Shown: positions 1-8,822 of the stretch, in pieces
Layout of the letters: each line of letters begins with the position of its first letter
Numbering within the stretch: the first letter of the stretch is position 1
Origin: Yersinia mollaretii ATCC 43969
GTDB lineage: Bacteria > Pseudomonadota > Gammaproteobacteria > Enterobacterales > Enterobacteriaceae
Direction: 5' to 3'
Length of the DNA: 64,000 nt
Assembly (NCBI RefSeq): GCF_013282725.1
Contig: NZ_CP054043.1
Span: 2,480,001 to 2,544,000, forward strand
Notes under the pieces: model-generated
Databases searched by the model: none
What the model was told of the DNA's origin: nothing
The model's input: only the letters and a program-made list of their open reading frames with translations
Made by a program: the position numbers and the translations under genes

Positions 1-81
1 CACTCACTAATAATCATGTACCCGATGGTCGGTAGAAACTAAAAGGTATATTTAAGAAAATGGAAAATTCTTGGGGGCTCT

Positions 82-1767
82 ATGGGAGCGGTAAATTTCT
101 CTATTGATCCAAATTTGGTTAGCATATTAAAGAAGGCAATTCCGCTGGATATTTTTGTCGAAACAGGAACTTTCAAGGGAGATACTATTGAGTCGGTTCG
201 GGATCAGTTCAGCGAGATCTATTCTGTAGAATTATCACGTGAATATTATGATACGGCAGTACAACGTTTTGATGGCGATGTGCACATAAATTTGGTTCAT
301 TCGGACTCTCCTTCGGCAATGCAGGTGTGGGGACCAAAATTAAGTGAGCAATCGGTGTTGTATTTTCTTGATGCACATTGGTGCGCTGCAGAAAATACAG
401 CGAGTATCTCGTCTCAGTGCCCATTGCTGGAAGAAATAAAAGCGATTGGCAGACTCAATATTGAAAGTGTTATTGTTATTGACGATGCCCGTTTATTTCT
501 GGCTCCACCATTAGCACCGCACGAAATATCTCAATGGCCTAGTTTTCATCAGATTGTTTCTAGTCTCCTTTCAATGAGTTGCAATCATGAATTAATGGTT
601 GTTAATGATGTCATTGTTTTTTATCCCAAACAGTCCAACATTGCGATGCAAAATTACGCACAAACTTACGGGATCGATTGGCTGATAGCAGCACAAAGTA
701 TTCGTAATGAATGGTTGGCAGAGGCTGAGAAAAAGGAGCATGTGATACAGCAACTGAGTCAATCTTTATCTGACAAAGATATTCTGCTTGAAAAGCAATA
801 TAAAACAATTCATGCTTATCGTGCTGCATATGGCAGCCTTGCCCTGCTTGGGCCTGTTGCTCGAGTCATTCGTAGACTATATGAAATAGCCAGACCTCGA
901 TTAGGTAATCTTAATCAATATGCACCTAGGGAAATGAGTATCGGGCTTTATCAAACAAATAAAAATCTTAATTACTACCCATTAATCTCAATCGTGACAC
1001 CTTCATACAATCAAGGTGAATTTATTGAGAGAACAATTACCAGCATCCTCGATCAGCAATATCCCAAGTTAGAGTATTACGTTCAGGATGGTGGTTCAAC
1101 AGACCGTACTGTCGAGGTACTGAAGCAATATCAGGCTAGACTTTCTGGCTGGGCTTCGGAACCAGATAGCGGACAATCGCAAGCCATCAATCGCGGGTTA
1201 TCGAAAACCAGTGGTGAAATTATGGCTTGGCTCAATTCCGATGATTTACTGTTGCCGGGCGCTTTGCATGTCGTGGCTGATTATTTTAACCGCCATCCAG
1301 ACATTGATGTTGTATATGGTAACCGATTGCTGATAGACGAAAACGATAAGGAAATTGGCCGCTGGATCCTACCGGGACATAATAATGAAGTCTTATCGTG
1401 GACAGATTATGTCCCACAAGAAACCTTATTTTGGCGGCGAAGTATCTGGGAGAAAGCCGGTGGTGAAATTGATGAGTCATTCCGTTTTGCCATGGATTGG
1501 GATCTATTAGTGCGCTTTAGGGATGCTGGTGCCCACTTTGGGCATATTGACCAATTCTTGGGCGCATTCAGGATTCATGCATCTCAGAAAACATCATCTG
1601 AAATAAATGAAGTCGGTCATCAAGAAATGGACCGAATCCGTATGCGTGTTCTGGGTTCAGTTCCGGATCAGAAAGCGATCCGTAAAGCTATTTTCCCCTA
1701 CTTGATTAAACACATCGCGATGGATATGAATTACCGAATTAGAACCCGGTTGGGAATGAAAGTATAA
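82..1767 (+). CDS. Methyltransferase-like / GT2 glycosyltransferase fusion protein
   Basis: A 561-residue protein with two parts. The N-terminal ~190 residues begin FVETGTFKGDT and contain a later VIDDA strand, resembling an FkbM/SAM-methyltransferase-like Rossmann domain. A charged, probably coiled linker (about residues 215-265) follows. From about residue 298 the protein is a family-2 glycosyltransferase, with SIVTPSYNQGEF, DGGSTD and LNSDD (about 384) as nucleotide-sugar and metal-binding motifs. It probably acts in the cytoplasm on O-antigen or another surface glycan. The start ATG follows a GGGGG run. It is the first complete gene of a same-strand operon whose beginning lies outside the window. 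The sugar and acceptor are not predictable; the GT2 call is firm, the methyltransferase-like call moderate. Confidence 0.8.
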   Translation: MGAVNFSIDPNLVSILKKAIPLDIFVETGTFKGDTIESVRDQFSEIYSVELSREYYDTAVQRFDGDVHINLVHSDSPSAMQVWGPKLSEQSVLYFLDAHWCAAENTASISSQCPLLEEIKAIGRLNIESVIVIDDARLFLAPPLAPHEISQWPSFHQIVSSLLSMSCNHELMVVNDVIVFYPKQSNIAMQNYAQTYGIDWLIAAQSIRNEWLAEAEKKEHVIQQLSQSLSDKDILLEKQYKTIHAYRAAYGSLALLGPVARVIRRLYEIARPRLGNLNQYAPREMSIGLYQTNKNLNYYPLISIVTPSYNQGEFIERTITSILDQQYPKLEYYVQDGGSTDRTVEVLKQYQARLSGWASEPDSGQSQAINRGLSKTSGEIMAWLNSDDLLLPGALHVVADYFNRHPDIDVVYGNRLLIDENDKEIGRWILPGHNNEVLSWTDYVPQETLFWRRSIWEKAGGEIDESFRFAMDWDLLVRFRDAGAHFGHIDQFLGAFRIHASQKTSSEINEVGHQEMDRIRMRVLGSVPDQKAIRKAIFPYLIKHIAMDMNYRIRTRLGMKV

Positions 1768-1827
1768 AAACAGTTTTCCCTTTTATCGTTGGCACGTTGC
1801 AAAACAGAATTAAGGAAAATGCTTATT

Positions 1828-4617
1828 ATGTCTGCTTTCTTATTTACCTTGGGTATTTTTGCCTTCTGGGCGATGCTTGGTTATGCAGTTATTACGGTTT
1901 TTCAGCCTCGATTACGCATACTTCAAGGGATATTAATATCACCAGCCGTTGGTATCGCTGTTACCGTACTCGCTGTTTTTTTTATTAATCGGGCTGGAAT
2001 TCCAGTTAAAGATTTTGGTCGATGGTTACTTATCTCCTTTGCCGTTATTTCAATTATCGTATTCGTTATAAAAAGGCCAATTTTTCCATTTAAAAAATTG
2101 CTCCCATTTATTGGCATCCTGTTAGCGGCCCTCATTCTCAATGCCTGGCCGATGTTCAGTTATGGATTCAATTGGGCTAGTTTTGCCAACGATGACATGG
2201 CTAATTATGCGCTAGCGGCACAACGTTTCCTCAATCATGGTTTTTTTGAGCAGCCTAACTTTGATGATTTGCTAGCGGGAAAAGATTATTCCTTAATGTA
2301 CTGGTTTATGCATGTTCGGGATGGTGTCCGCTCAGGTAGTGAATTGATGCTGGCTGTGGTGTGGGCGTTTTCAGGCTTAAATGCACATCAAATCTTTATG
2401 CCAGTCATTATGGCTTTGCATCTAGCGCTACTGACGGTAACCGGAGCAATGGTGTCAGGCTGGGGGTACTCCAGAAGAGTGGCCTTGATCGCTGTATCAC
2501 TGATAGCAATTTCGCCAATGTCATCATTTGGCGCAATTTATCAGTTGATTGGCCAGGAAGGTGGGTTGGTTTTGCTGGGTGCTGCCATCACCCTGATGTG
2601 TCGTCCTTACTCGCTCAGGCCGGTCATTACTCGTGCTTGGGGGCTAATTCCTGCTGTTGCAGTCTTTTCAGGGCTATTTGTTTGGTATCCAGAGCTGCTG
2701 CCATTTTTAGGTCTGGGATGGATACTCTACACTTACTTGTTACTACGCCGGAGCAAAGAGAAAGCCGTAAAGGTTATTATTCCAGCGATGGTGATTGGCA
2801 TTTTTGTGCTGATGGTGCTGAACAAATATGTATTAGCGGCCTTAACGTTTATGTTCATACAATCGACCACTGGTATGGCATCGAGTGATCCGAGTGGATT
2901 TTCATTCCCTAATTATATGGTTCCTGGCGGTATTGCAGTACTGTGGGGATTAATACCAACTACAAGTATTCTAGAACCTTCTCTCTCCATCGCAATTGCT
3001 GGTGGTCTGTTGCTTACCTACTGGATTGTGTGTCGGATCATGCCAAGTCAGATAAAACAGGGAATGGTTCCGGTTAGTTTCTTATCGATTATGGTATTGT
3101 TGGGGGGGACCCTGTTCTTCCGTAACAACGATTTTGGTCTTTTTAAATTAGCAATGTATATCCAGCCTTTCTTGGTAGGAGTGGTAGCTATAGCTCTTGC
3201 AGCATGGAAATTTAGGAAAACGTCATTTTTGATAATTCCATTTTCAGCAACAATATTTATTTCAATGATGGCTTCCAATATTTACTTTACCAGTAAGAGT
3301 ACTGGTGAGAATTCAGCAGGGGAATTCATTGAAATACGGAATGTATCCAAGGAAAAGGTTTTTCAGCAACTCCAAACACTATTTAACTCACCGCAGCTGA
3401 TGGCAGATGAATATATATCTAGTATAGATAATGTTGTATTGGCAAAGCTTATGGTACTGTACTCACAGGGGAGAAGTGTAATTTTTCCGAGCAGAGATTA
3501 TTTTATCCGCATTATAAATACAAAAAAAGAAGAGAGTGTAAACAAAAAAGAAGCAAAATATGAAAGTGAGCGATTCCGCGAGTATCAAATCGAAACTAAT
3601 TCAAAAATAAATAGATTCCTTATACCTGCGGGTAATGAGAGGTTACTCTCTAGGCCTTTGATCGCTTCCGCCGCAAAGCAAAACATTTTTAATGGCAGGG
3701 ATTCAACTGATGGACAGGGCTATTTCGAGCTGATACCTTCTCCTCTGAATTATCTTATATTCATACACTCAGAGCTAGGCAATCACTATTATCATTCAGA
3801 TGATCGTAAAAAAACAGCGTTTTACACGTTGGAAAATGATCCTATGTTCCCTGGAAGAACATTCTCTGCACTCGGTCAAGACTTATTATTCCTAGCGATA
3901 AAACCAACAAAAACTCCGCGAGTCGTTATGGAATTAACTTCGACAATAGTAAAGCAATATGACAGCGAATTACCCACGCCGAAGGTGCAGAATGTTCCGA
4001 TTGGCTTTGTTGGACGAGGGAGCGGACGTATTTTCTCTGACCCCATTGAGCTGACTGATATAGATGGTATGTCTTTTGTCTCTGTGGATATGGGGCGCGA
4101 GGGTAAACAGATGTCAAATTCTCATAAGGGACTTATGTTGTTATATGGTAGAGATGTATCACTTGATTCCCGCTATATCACGACATTTGGGCGAAATATT
4201 TCTCTGATCTCTGAAGAGCAGTATCAATTGTTACAGCCGCCGCAGAGTGTCACCCATTTCCCAGCCGATCTGGCGAACCCAAATCTTGAATATTCTGGCA
4301 TCTATGAAGATGGTTGGATTTCGGAACACTCATTTTTCAAATTTAAAGTTGGGAAAGAAACAGATAAATTTATTGTACGTGGTGTGATTCCACAACTCGG
4401 TAAGAGTGCTGATTTTGCGACCGAACTGAAAATTCGTATCAATGGTCAATTGGTCGCCCAACAGAAACTGGGCGTGGGGGCGTTTTCGGTGGAAGTCCCT
4501 GTAACTGGTTTAAGCGATAACCCACGTGTTGATCTCGAGTTTACGAATTATCAAAAACTTCCAGGTGATGATGGCCGTATTACCGCAGGCAAGATTGACT
4601 TTATAGGATTTAACTAA
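1828..4617 (+). CDS. Large polytopic membrane protein of the glycan locus (possible GT-C or Gtr-type transferase)
   Basis: The first ~500 residues are a dense series of hydrophobic segments, probably a dozen or more transmembrane helices. The last ~400 residues are mostly soluble and probably face the periplasm. The frame opens at a TTG at 1789, but AAGGA at 1812-1816 favours ATG 1828 (ATG 1819 is the alternative). I recognise no specific family by sequence. The topology fits GT-C glycosyltransferases, polymerases, or the serotype-specific third component of gtr operons. The next genes encode GtrB- and GtrA-like proteins, which supports a lipid-linked-sugar glycosyltransferase, but that is inference. 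One base separates its stop from the next start. Confidence 0.72.
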   Translation: MSAFLFTLGIFAFWAMLGYAVITVFQPRLRILQGILISPAVGIAVTVLAVFFINRAGIPVKDFGRWLLISFAVISIIVFVIKRPIFPFKKLLPFIGILLAALILNAWPMFSYGFNWASFANDDMANYALAAQRFLNHGFFEQPNFDDLLAGKDYSLMYWFMHVRDGVRSGSELMLAVVWAFSGLNAHQIFMPVIMALHLALLTVTGAMVSGWGYSRRVALIAVSLIAISPMSSFGAIYQLIGQEGGLVLLGAAITLMCRPYSLRPVITRAWGLIPAVAVFSGLFVWYPELLPFLGLGWILYTYLLLRRSKEKAVKVIIPAMVIGIFVLMVLNKYVLAALTFMFIQSTTGMASSDPSGFSFPNYMVPGGIAVLWGLIPTTSILEPSLSIAIAGGLLLTYWIVCRIMPSQIKQGMVPVSFLSIMVLLGGTLFFRNNDFGLFKLAMYIQPFLVGVVAIALAAWKFRKTSFLIIPFSATIFISMMASNIYFTSKSTGENSAGEFIEIRNVSKEKVFQQLQTLFNSPQLMADEYISSIDNVVLAKLMVLYSQGRSVIFPSRDYFIRIINTKKEESVNKKEAKYESERFREYQIETNSKINRFLIPAGNERLLSRPLIASAAKQNIFNGRDSTDGQGYFELIPSPLNYLIFIHSELGNHYYHSDDRKKTAFYTLENDPMFPGRTFSALGQDLLFLAIKPTKTPRVVMELTSTIVKQYDSELPTPKVQNVPIGFVGRGSGRIFSDPIELTDIDGMSFVSVDMGREGKQMSNSHKGLMLLYGRDVSLDSRYITTFGRNISLISEEQYQLLQPPQSVTHFPADLANPNLEYSGIYEDGWISEHSFFKFKVGKETDKFIVRGVIPQLGKSADFATELKIRINGQLVAQQKLGVGAFSVEVPVTGLSDNPRVDLEFTNYQKLPGDDGRITAGKIDFIGFN

Positions 4618-4618
4618 C

Positions 4619-5590
4619 ATGAACCCTACTCATTTGACGTCTCATTACACTCCACAAATATCGCTGATTGTCCCCGTTTATAAAGAAGAGGCCAATATCC
4701 GCCCTTTTCTGCAACGAACGGAAGCTGTATTTCTGAAGATGAGCGTAACTTATGAAATCATATTTGCCTTGGACCCGTCGCCGGATAAAACAGAAGAAAT
4801 TATTCTTGAGGAAATTAATCGCAATTCTAATATTAAGCTGATGGTATTCTCACGCCGTTTTGGTCAACCCGCAGCCACCATGGCAGGTATTCTAAGTTGT
4901 ATCGGTGAAACCTGTGTGGTGATTGATGTTGACTTGCAGGACCAACCAGAACTGATTGAGCAGATGTTTGCCAAGTTACAAGAAGGGTACGAAGTTGTCT
5001 GTGCAAAACGGCGCTCCCGCAAAGGCGAAACGCTGATTAAACGTATTATCGCTCATCTTGGATATGGGTTGATCAATAAGCTGAGCGATGTGGAGATCCC
5101 GCGTAACACTGGTGACTTTCGTATTATGACGCGTCGTGTTATTGAGGAGTTACGCCGATTGAACGAATGCCATGGATTTTTACGCGGATTGGTGGCTTAT
5201 GTTGGCTTTCGGCAGGCATTTATAGAATATGACCGGGATGAGCGATATGCGGGAAAGGGAAATTACAATCGTTTTACTGGTTCATTTAAGATTGGGCTCA
5301 ATGGATTAATTAGCTTCAGCTCCAAGCCACTATTTGTGATGTCAATTAGTGGTTTTATACTTGCCGGTTTGAGTTTTCTTATTGGTGCATGGTATGTCTT
5401 TCAAAAGATGATTGGGATTGATATTACTCCCGGTCTGCCAACGACGGTATTGATCATCAGTTTCTTCGCTGGAGTACAGCTATTGGGACTTGGATTAATC
5501 GGTGAATATGTGGGGCGTATATACGATGAGGTCAAGCGTCGACCAATGTATATTTTGGATCGACAGATTAATATGGAGAAATTAAAATGA
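4619..5590 (+). CDS. GtrB/DPM1-like polyprenyl-phosphate glycosyltransferase
   Basis: A 323-residue membrane-anchored family-2 glycosyltransferase of the GtrB/ArnC/dolichol-phosphate-mannose-synthase type. The N-terminal catalytic domain shows SLIVPVYKEEANI and the metal-binding VIDVDLQDQPE segment. Two C-terminal transmembrane helices (about residues 230-255 and 270-295) are followed by the GEYVGRIYDEVKRRP tail typical of the family. Family members transfer a sugar from a nucleotide donor to undecaprenyl phosphate on the cytoplasmic face. It lies one base after the polytopic protein gene and just before a methyltransferase and a GtrA-like flippase. The three may form a Gtr-type side-chain module. 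The sugar is unknown. Confidence 0.88.
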   Translation: MNPTHLTSHYTPQISLIVPVYKEEANIRPFLQRTEAVFLKMSVTYEIIFALDPSPDKTEEIILEEINRNSNIKLMVFSRRFGQPAATMAGILSCIGETCVVIDVDLQDQPELIEQMFAKLQEGYEVVCAKRRSRKGETLIKRIIAHLGYGLINKLSDVEIPRNTGDFRIMTRRVIEELRRLNECHGFLRGLVAYVGFRQAFIEYDRDERYAGKGNYNRFTGSFKIGLNGLISFSSKPLFVMSISGFILAGLSFLIGAWYVFQKMIGIDITPGLPTTVLIISFFAGVQLLGLGLIGEYVGRIYDEVKRRPMYILDRQINMEKLK

Positions 5591-5667
5591 AGTCCCCATT
5601 AAATTTACCAGTACCAGACGGCTATACAGAGTTACCTGAATGGAATATGCGAAGTTTTTCTCGATAG
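5587..5667 (+). other. 26-codon ORF, possible gene remnant
   Basis: An ATG overlapping the preceding stop (ATGA) opens a 26-codon frame containing PVPDGYTELPEW and ending at TAG 5665-5667. Coupling of this kind is typical of a real downstream gene in this operon, yet the frame stops at once and a separate methyltransferase gene starts at 5701. It may be the 5' stump of a gene lost by deletion, a leader peptide, or chance. I recognise no family. Confidence 0.3.
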
Positions 5668-5700
5668 CCAGAATGATTAATCCAAAAATAAGGTGTGATA

Positions 5701-6435
5701 ATGAAAAAGGACAAAGATACTAACCAACAAACGCCAGCTTCAGAAAAAATGAATGCTGATTATTTCTTAACCGGACATTCAGACTATAAGAAACAAATAG
5801 AGTCGATTGATACTTATAAGTTTATTTCACAGGCGTTAGATAATAAACTGCATGGCGTTGATAAATTGCTTGATATCGGAAATGGCGGTATCTTTGATTA
5901 TTCAACTGAGAATATTTCTGAAATATTTGGGTTGGATTTATTTCTGGATAGCATCACAGATGATGTAGTGGTACCTGATAATGTGAGGATGATACAGGGT
6001 AGCGCTCTTGATATACCTGAATCATTGAGTAATTTTGATGCCGTCTTAATGGTTATGTTAATTCATCATCTTGTTGGGAAAGATGTTCAATCATGTGTGG
6101 ATAATGCCCGCAGATCTTTTGAGGAGGCCTATAGAGTAGTTAAGCCCGGTGGTCGGTTGTTAGTTATGGATTCGTGTGTTCCTGCATGGTTTTACGCTAT
6201 TGAAACTAGATTATTTAAAGCCGCATCTTGGGTTATAGAACGTACAATTAAGCATCCTCCAGTCTTGCAGCATACAAATTCTGGTATCGCCGAACTCATG
6301 AAGAATGTGGGTTTTGGTGATATAGAAATAATTATTGTTCCAAAAGGAAAATATATCGTACAGTTTGGTGTAAAAGTGCCTTCTTTTATTACGCCAACAC
6401 AACCTGTTTTAATCATTGGGCATAAAAATGAGTGA
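5701..6435 (+). CDS. Class I SAM-dependent methyltransferase
   Basis: A 244-residue protein with a methyltransferase-11-like fold. Motif I is LLDIGNGGIFDY, the acidic strand II is IFGLDLFLD, the post-motif region is VLMVMLIHHLVG, and VVKPGGRLLVMDS is the conserved late strand. It probably methylates a sugar or lipid-linked sugar of the glycan. A GTG at 5695 also opens the frame, but AAGG at 5690-5693 spaced seven bases from ATG 5701 makes that the better start. Its last eight bases overlap the GtrA-like gene. Substrate unknown. Confidence 0.82.
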   Translation: MKKDKDTNQQTPASEKMNADYFLTGHSDYKKQIESIDTYKFISQALDNKLHGVDKLLDIGNGGIFDYSTENISEIFGLDLFLDSITDDVVVPDNVRMIQGSALDIPESLSNFDAVLMVMLIHHLVGKDVQSCVDNARRSFEEAYRVVKPGGRLLVMDSCVPAWFYAIETRLFKAASWVIERTIKHPPVLQHTNSGIAELMKNVGFGDIEIIIVPKGKYIVQFGVKVPSFITPTQPVLIIGHKNE

Positions 6436-6817
6436 ACGCTATGGCCTTCCTTTGATGAAATATTTATTTATAGGAATTCTTAATACACTACTCTTTACGA
6501 GCATTTTGTTCAGTCTCCTCAAATATACGTTGTATCCAGAATTCTTTTCTGTTGCTATTGCATTTTCAATATGTATGTGTTTTCAGTATTCGGCTAATAG
6601 ATTTTTTACGTTTCGTTCTAAGCAATCTATTTCGGTTGAAATACCTAAATACATAAGTGGCGCTGTTCTCAACTACTTAATTGGTGTCGGTGTTGTTATT
6701 TTAACAAGAAATTTTTTTGGATTTTCTGATTTATTATGCAGTGTAATTAGTAGTGTAGCTTTGGCATTCTCTGGATTTATTATTTCGTCATTATGGATTT
6801 ATAGAAGGATAGATTGA
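6428..6817 (+). CDS. GtrA-like membrane protein (putative polyprenyl-linked sugar flippase)
   Basis: A 129-residue protein with four hydrophobic segments, matching the length and pattern of the GtrA family. YSANRFFTF after helix 2 resembles the family's N-R-x-(W/F)-x-F signature, and the protein ends WIYRR. GtrA proteins are proposed to flip undecaprenyl-phosphate-linked monosaccharides to the periplasm. The frame opens at TTG 6416; ATG 6428, overlapping the upstream stop by eight bases, is the likely start. Its stop shares a base with the next start (TGATG). Together with the GtrB-like gene it supports periplasmic glycan decoration. Confidence 0.82.
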   Translation: MSERYGLPLMKYLFIGILNTLLFTSILFSLLKYTLYPEFFSVAIAFSICMCFQYSANRFFTFRSKQSISVEIPKYISGAVLNYLIGVGVVILTRNFFGFSDLLCSVISSVALAFSGFIISSLWIYRRID

Positions 6818-7779
6818 TGGGCGATTTTATTGTAACTGGCGCAGCAGGTTTCATTGGCAGTAGCCTGATTGATCGATTATTAAATGATGGCCACGAAGTT
6901 CGTGGTATAGACAATTTTAGCACGGGTCAGCGCCGCTTTCTTGAAAGTGCTTTGACGAATTCGAATTTTAGCTTAATCGAAGCTGATCTTCTGGATATCG
7001 ATACAATAACGCCAGCATTCTCAGGAGCTGATATCGTATTCCATCTTGCAGCTAACGCGGATGTTCGATTTGGTACACAGCATCCTCGCAAGGATCTGGA
7101 GCAGAATACCATCGTCACCTATAACATACTTGAAGCGATGCGGGCCAATGGAGTCAAAAAAATTGCGTTTTCATCTACTGGGTCGGTATATGGCGAAGCT
7201 CCAGTACCAACACCTGAGGATGGACCATTTCCCATTCAAACTTCACTGTATGGTGCTTCTAAAGTTGCTGGTGAAGGCTTAATTTCCGCCTATTGTGAGG
7301 GTTTTGGTTTTCAGGCATTTATATTTCGTTTTGTCTCAATTTTGGGAGAGCGTTATACGCACGGTCATATATTCGATTTCTACCAGAAATTGAAGGCTGA
7401 TCCTACGTGCCTCCCAGTATTAGGGAATGGAAAACAACGAAAATCCTATCTTTATGTACAAGATTGCATTGATGCCATGCTTTTTGCTGTAGATAAAGCT
7501 TCTGATAAAGTTAATATTTTCAACCTCGGAGTCGATGGATATTGTGAAGTGAATGACTCTATTGGTTGGATTTGCGATGAGTTGGGTGTTCGTCCGCGTC
7601 TGGAGTATTCGGGAGGTGACAGAGGCTGGATTGGAGATAACCCATTTATCTTCTTAGATACGACGAGAATCCGCTCTTTGGGTTGGCGGCCAAAGTTTGA
7701 TATTCGGGAGGGGGTCATCAAAACCGTGCAGTACCTTCGTGAAAATGAATGGGTATTTGAATCCAGAGGGATGAAATAA
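6817..7779 (+). CDS. NAD-dependent nucleotide-sugar epimerase/dehydratase
   Basis: A 320-residue extended short-chain dehydrogenase of the GalE-like class. The N-terminal NAD-binding motif is GAAGFIGS, with HLAANADV downstream. The catalytic region has SSTGSVYG and the Tyr-x3-Lys motif YGASK. It probably epimerises or dehydrates a nucleotide-activated sugar for the glycan. GalE, WbpP and RmlB-like enzymes cannot be separated here. AAGGA at 6805-6809 is well placed for ATG 6817. A 194-base interval after it breaks the otherwise tight operon and seems to hold a gene remnant. Confidence 0.85.
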   Translation: MGDFIVTGAAGFIGSSLIDRLLNDGHEVRGIDNFSTGQRRFLESALTNSNFSLIEADLLDIDTITPAFSGADIVFHLAANADVRFGTQHPRKDLEQNTIVTYNILEAMRANGVKKIAFSSTGSVYGEAPVPTPEDGPFPIQTSLYGASKVAGEGLISAYCEGFGFQAFIFRFVSILGERYTHGHIFDFYQKLKADPTCLPVLGNGKQRKSYLYVQDCIDAMLFAVDKASDKVNIFNLGVDGYCEVNDSIGWICDELGVRPRLEYSGGDRGWIGDNPFIFLDTTRIRSLGWRPKFDIREGVIKTVQYLRENEWVFESRGMK

Positions 7780-7780
7780 T

Positions 7781-7973
7781 CAGAAATTATGCATATGAAA
7801 CTTATTATTTCTTTTTTGTGGTGAGAGTTAGAAAATATTAGGCTAATTATGGCACAGACTCAACTGTAGATTATATTAGTGCTATAGAAAGTGGTAATGA
7901 CGATATTAAACTCAAAAATGGTCGATCTGCGCTATCAATTTTCGGCCCAGCCTTATGGGGTTGCAATATAATT
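7781..7973 (+). pseudogene. Possible decayed coding stretch fused in frame to the following SDR gene
   Basis: This interval separates two genes of an otherwise overlapping operon. After a TAG near 7840, a frame of about 44 codons runs without a stop into the SDR start at 7974. It reads like protein (for example STVDYISAIESGNDD and SALSIFGPALWG), but has no plausible start codon. Before the TAG the same frame is also open. It may be the 3' end of a lost gene or the original 5' part of the SDR gene. I recognise no family. Confidence 0.35.
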
Positions 7974-8822
7974 ATGAGGAAATTAGCTGTAATTACTGGT
8001 GCTACAGGTGGGTTAGGTCGAGAGTTGACCCGCAAATTCTGGGATGCTGGATATAGCTTGATTTTAGTTTCAAGGCGAGCTGATGAATTAAATTCTTTAT
8101 TCCGAACACTGGCTGATAAAGTTAATCAATCAGTTCATTGTGCAACAACTGATCTATCCAACCCTTTACAACTCTCTTTATTATCTGATCTATTAACTAA
8201 AAAGCAACCTAATGTATTAATCAACAATGCAGCCATTCAGGGGCCTATTGGTCCGTCATGGGAAAACGACATGACTGAAATTCAATCGACTATTCAGGTG
8301 AATCTATTAGCCCCAATTGAATTATGTCGAGCTGTCGTGTCGGGGATGATAGTGAATGGTGGTGGCGCAATTATTAATATATCGGGTGGCGGCGCGACAG
8401 CACCTCGCGCTAACTTTACGTCATACGCAACGGCAAAGGCTGGATTAATAAGATATAGCGAAACACTAGCCGTGGAAACCACCGCATATGGCATTAAGGT
8501 CAATTGCATCGCACCTGGTGCAATGAGAACAGGCATGTTGGGTGAAATACTCAAGTGTGGTGCCAAGGTGGCAGGTGAACGTGAATTCACTATGGCCAAT
8601 AAAGTGTTTGCTGAAGGGGGAGCATCGATGGAATCGGTGGCACAGCTAGCTCTATTTTTAACCAGTGAAGCGAGCAATGGTATCACTGGGAAACTGGTCA
8701 GCGCCGTTTGGGACGACTGGCCTCACTGGACGGAACATCTGGATGAACTCTCCTCTAGCGATGTTTACACTCTGCGCCGTATTACTGGACGAGATCGTGG
8801 CTTTACGTGGGGCGACAAATGA
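7974..8822 (+). CDS. Short-chain dehydrogenase/reductase (SDR) of the glycan locus
   Basis: A 282-residue classical SDR. The cofactor motif TGATGGLG is near residue 9, NNAA near 87, the catalytic serine sits in NISGGGA, and YATAK supplies Tyr-x3-Lys. The NCIAPGA segment is also typical. It is likely an NAD(P)-dependent oxidoreductase acting on a sugar or sugar nucleotide. No clear ribosome-binding site precedes ATG 7974, and the frame stays open upstream, so the native N-terminus may have been altered. It overlaps the Gfo/Idh-type oxidoreductase gene by four bases (ATGA), which suggests that they act on one substrate. Confidence 0.82.
   Translation: MRKLAVITGATGGLGRELTRKFWDAGYSLILVSRRADELNSLFRTLADKVNQSVHCATTDLSNPLQLSLLSDLLTKKQPNVLINNAAIQGPIGPSWENDMTEIQSTIQVNLLAPIELCRAVVSGMIVNGGGAIINISGGGATAPRANFTSYATAKAGLIRYSETLAVETTAYGIKVNCIAPGAMRTGMLGEILKCGAKVAGEREFTMANKVFAEGGASMESVAQLALFLTSEASNGITGKLVSAVWDDWPHWTEHLDELSSSDVYTLRRITGRDRGFTWGDK

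Noticed and set aside
1..81. End of an upstream gene (TAA at 8-10)
   Set aside because: Too little sequence is present to tell a real stop codon from chance.
2361..2888. 175-codon plus-strand frame inside the polytopic membrane protein gene
   Set aside because: It is out of frame with a gene whose hydrophobic profile is continuous; no ribosome-binding site or recognisable protein features.
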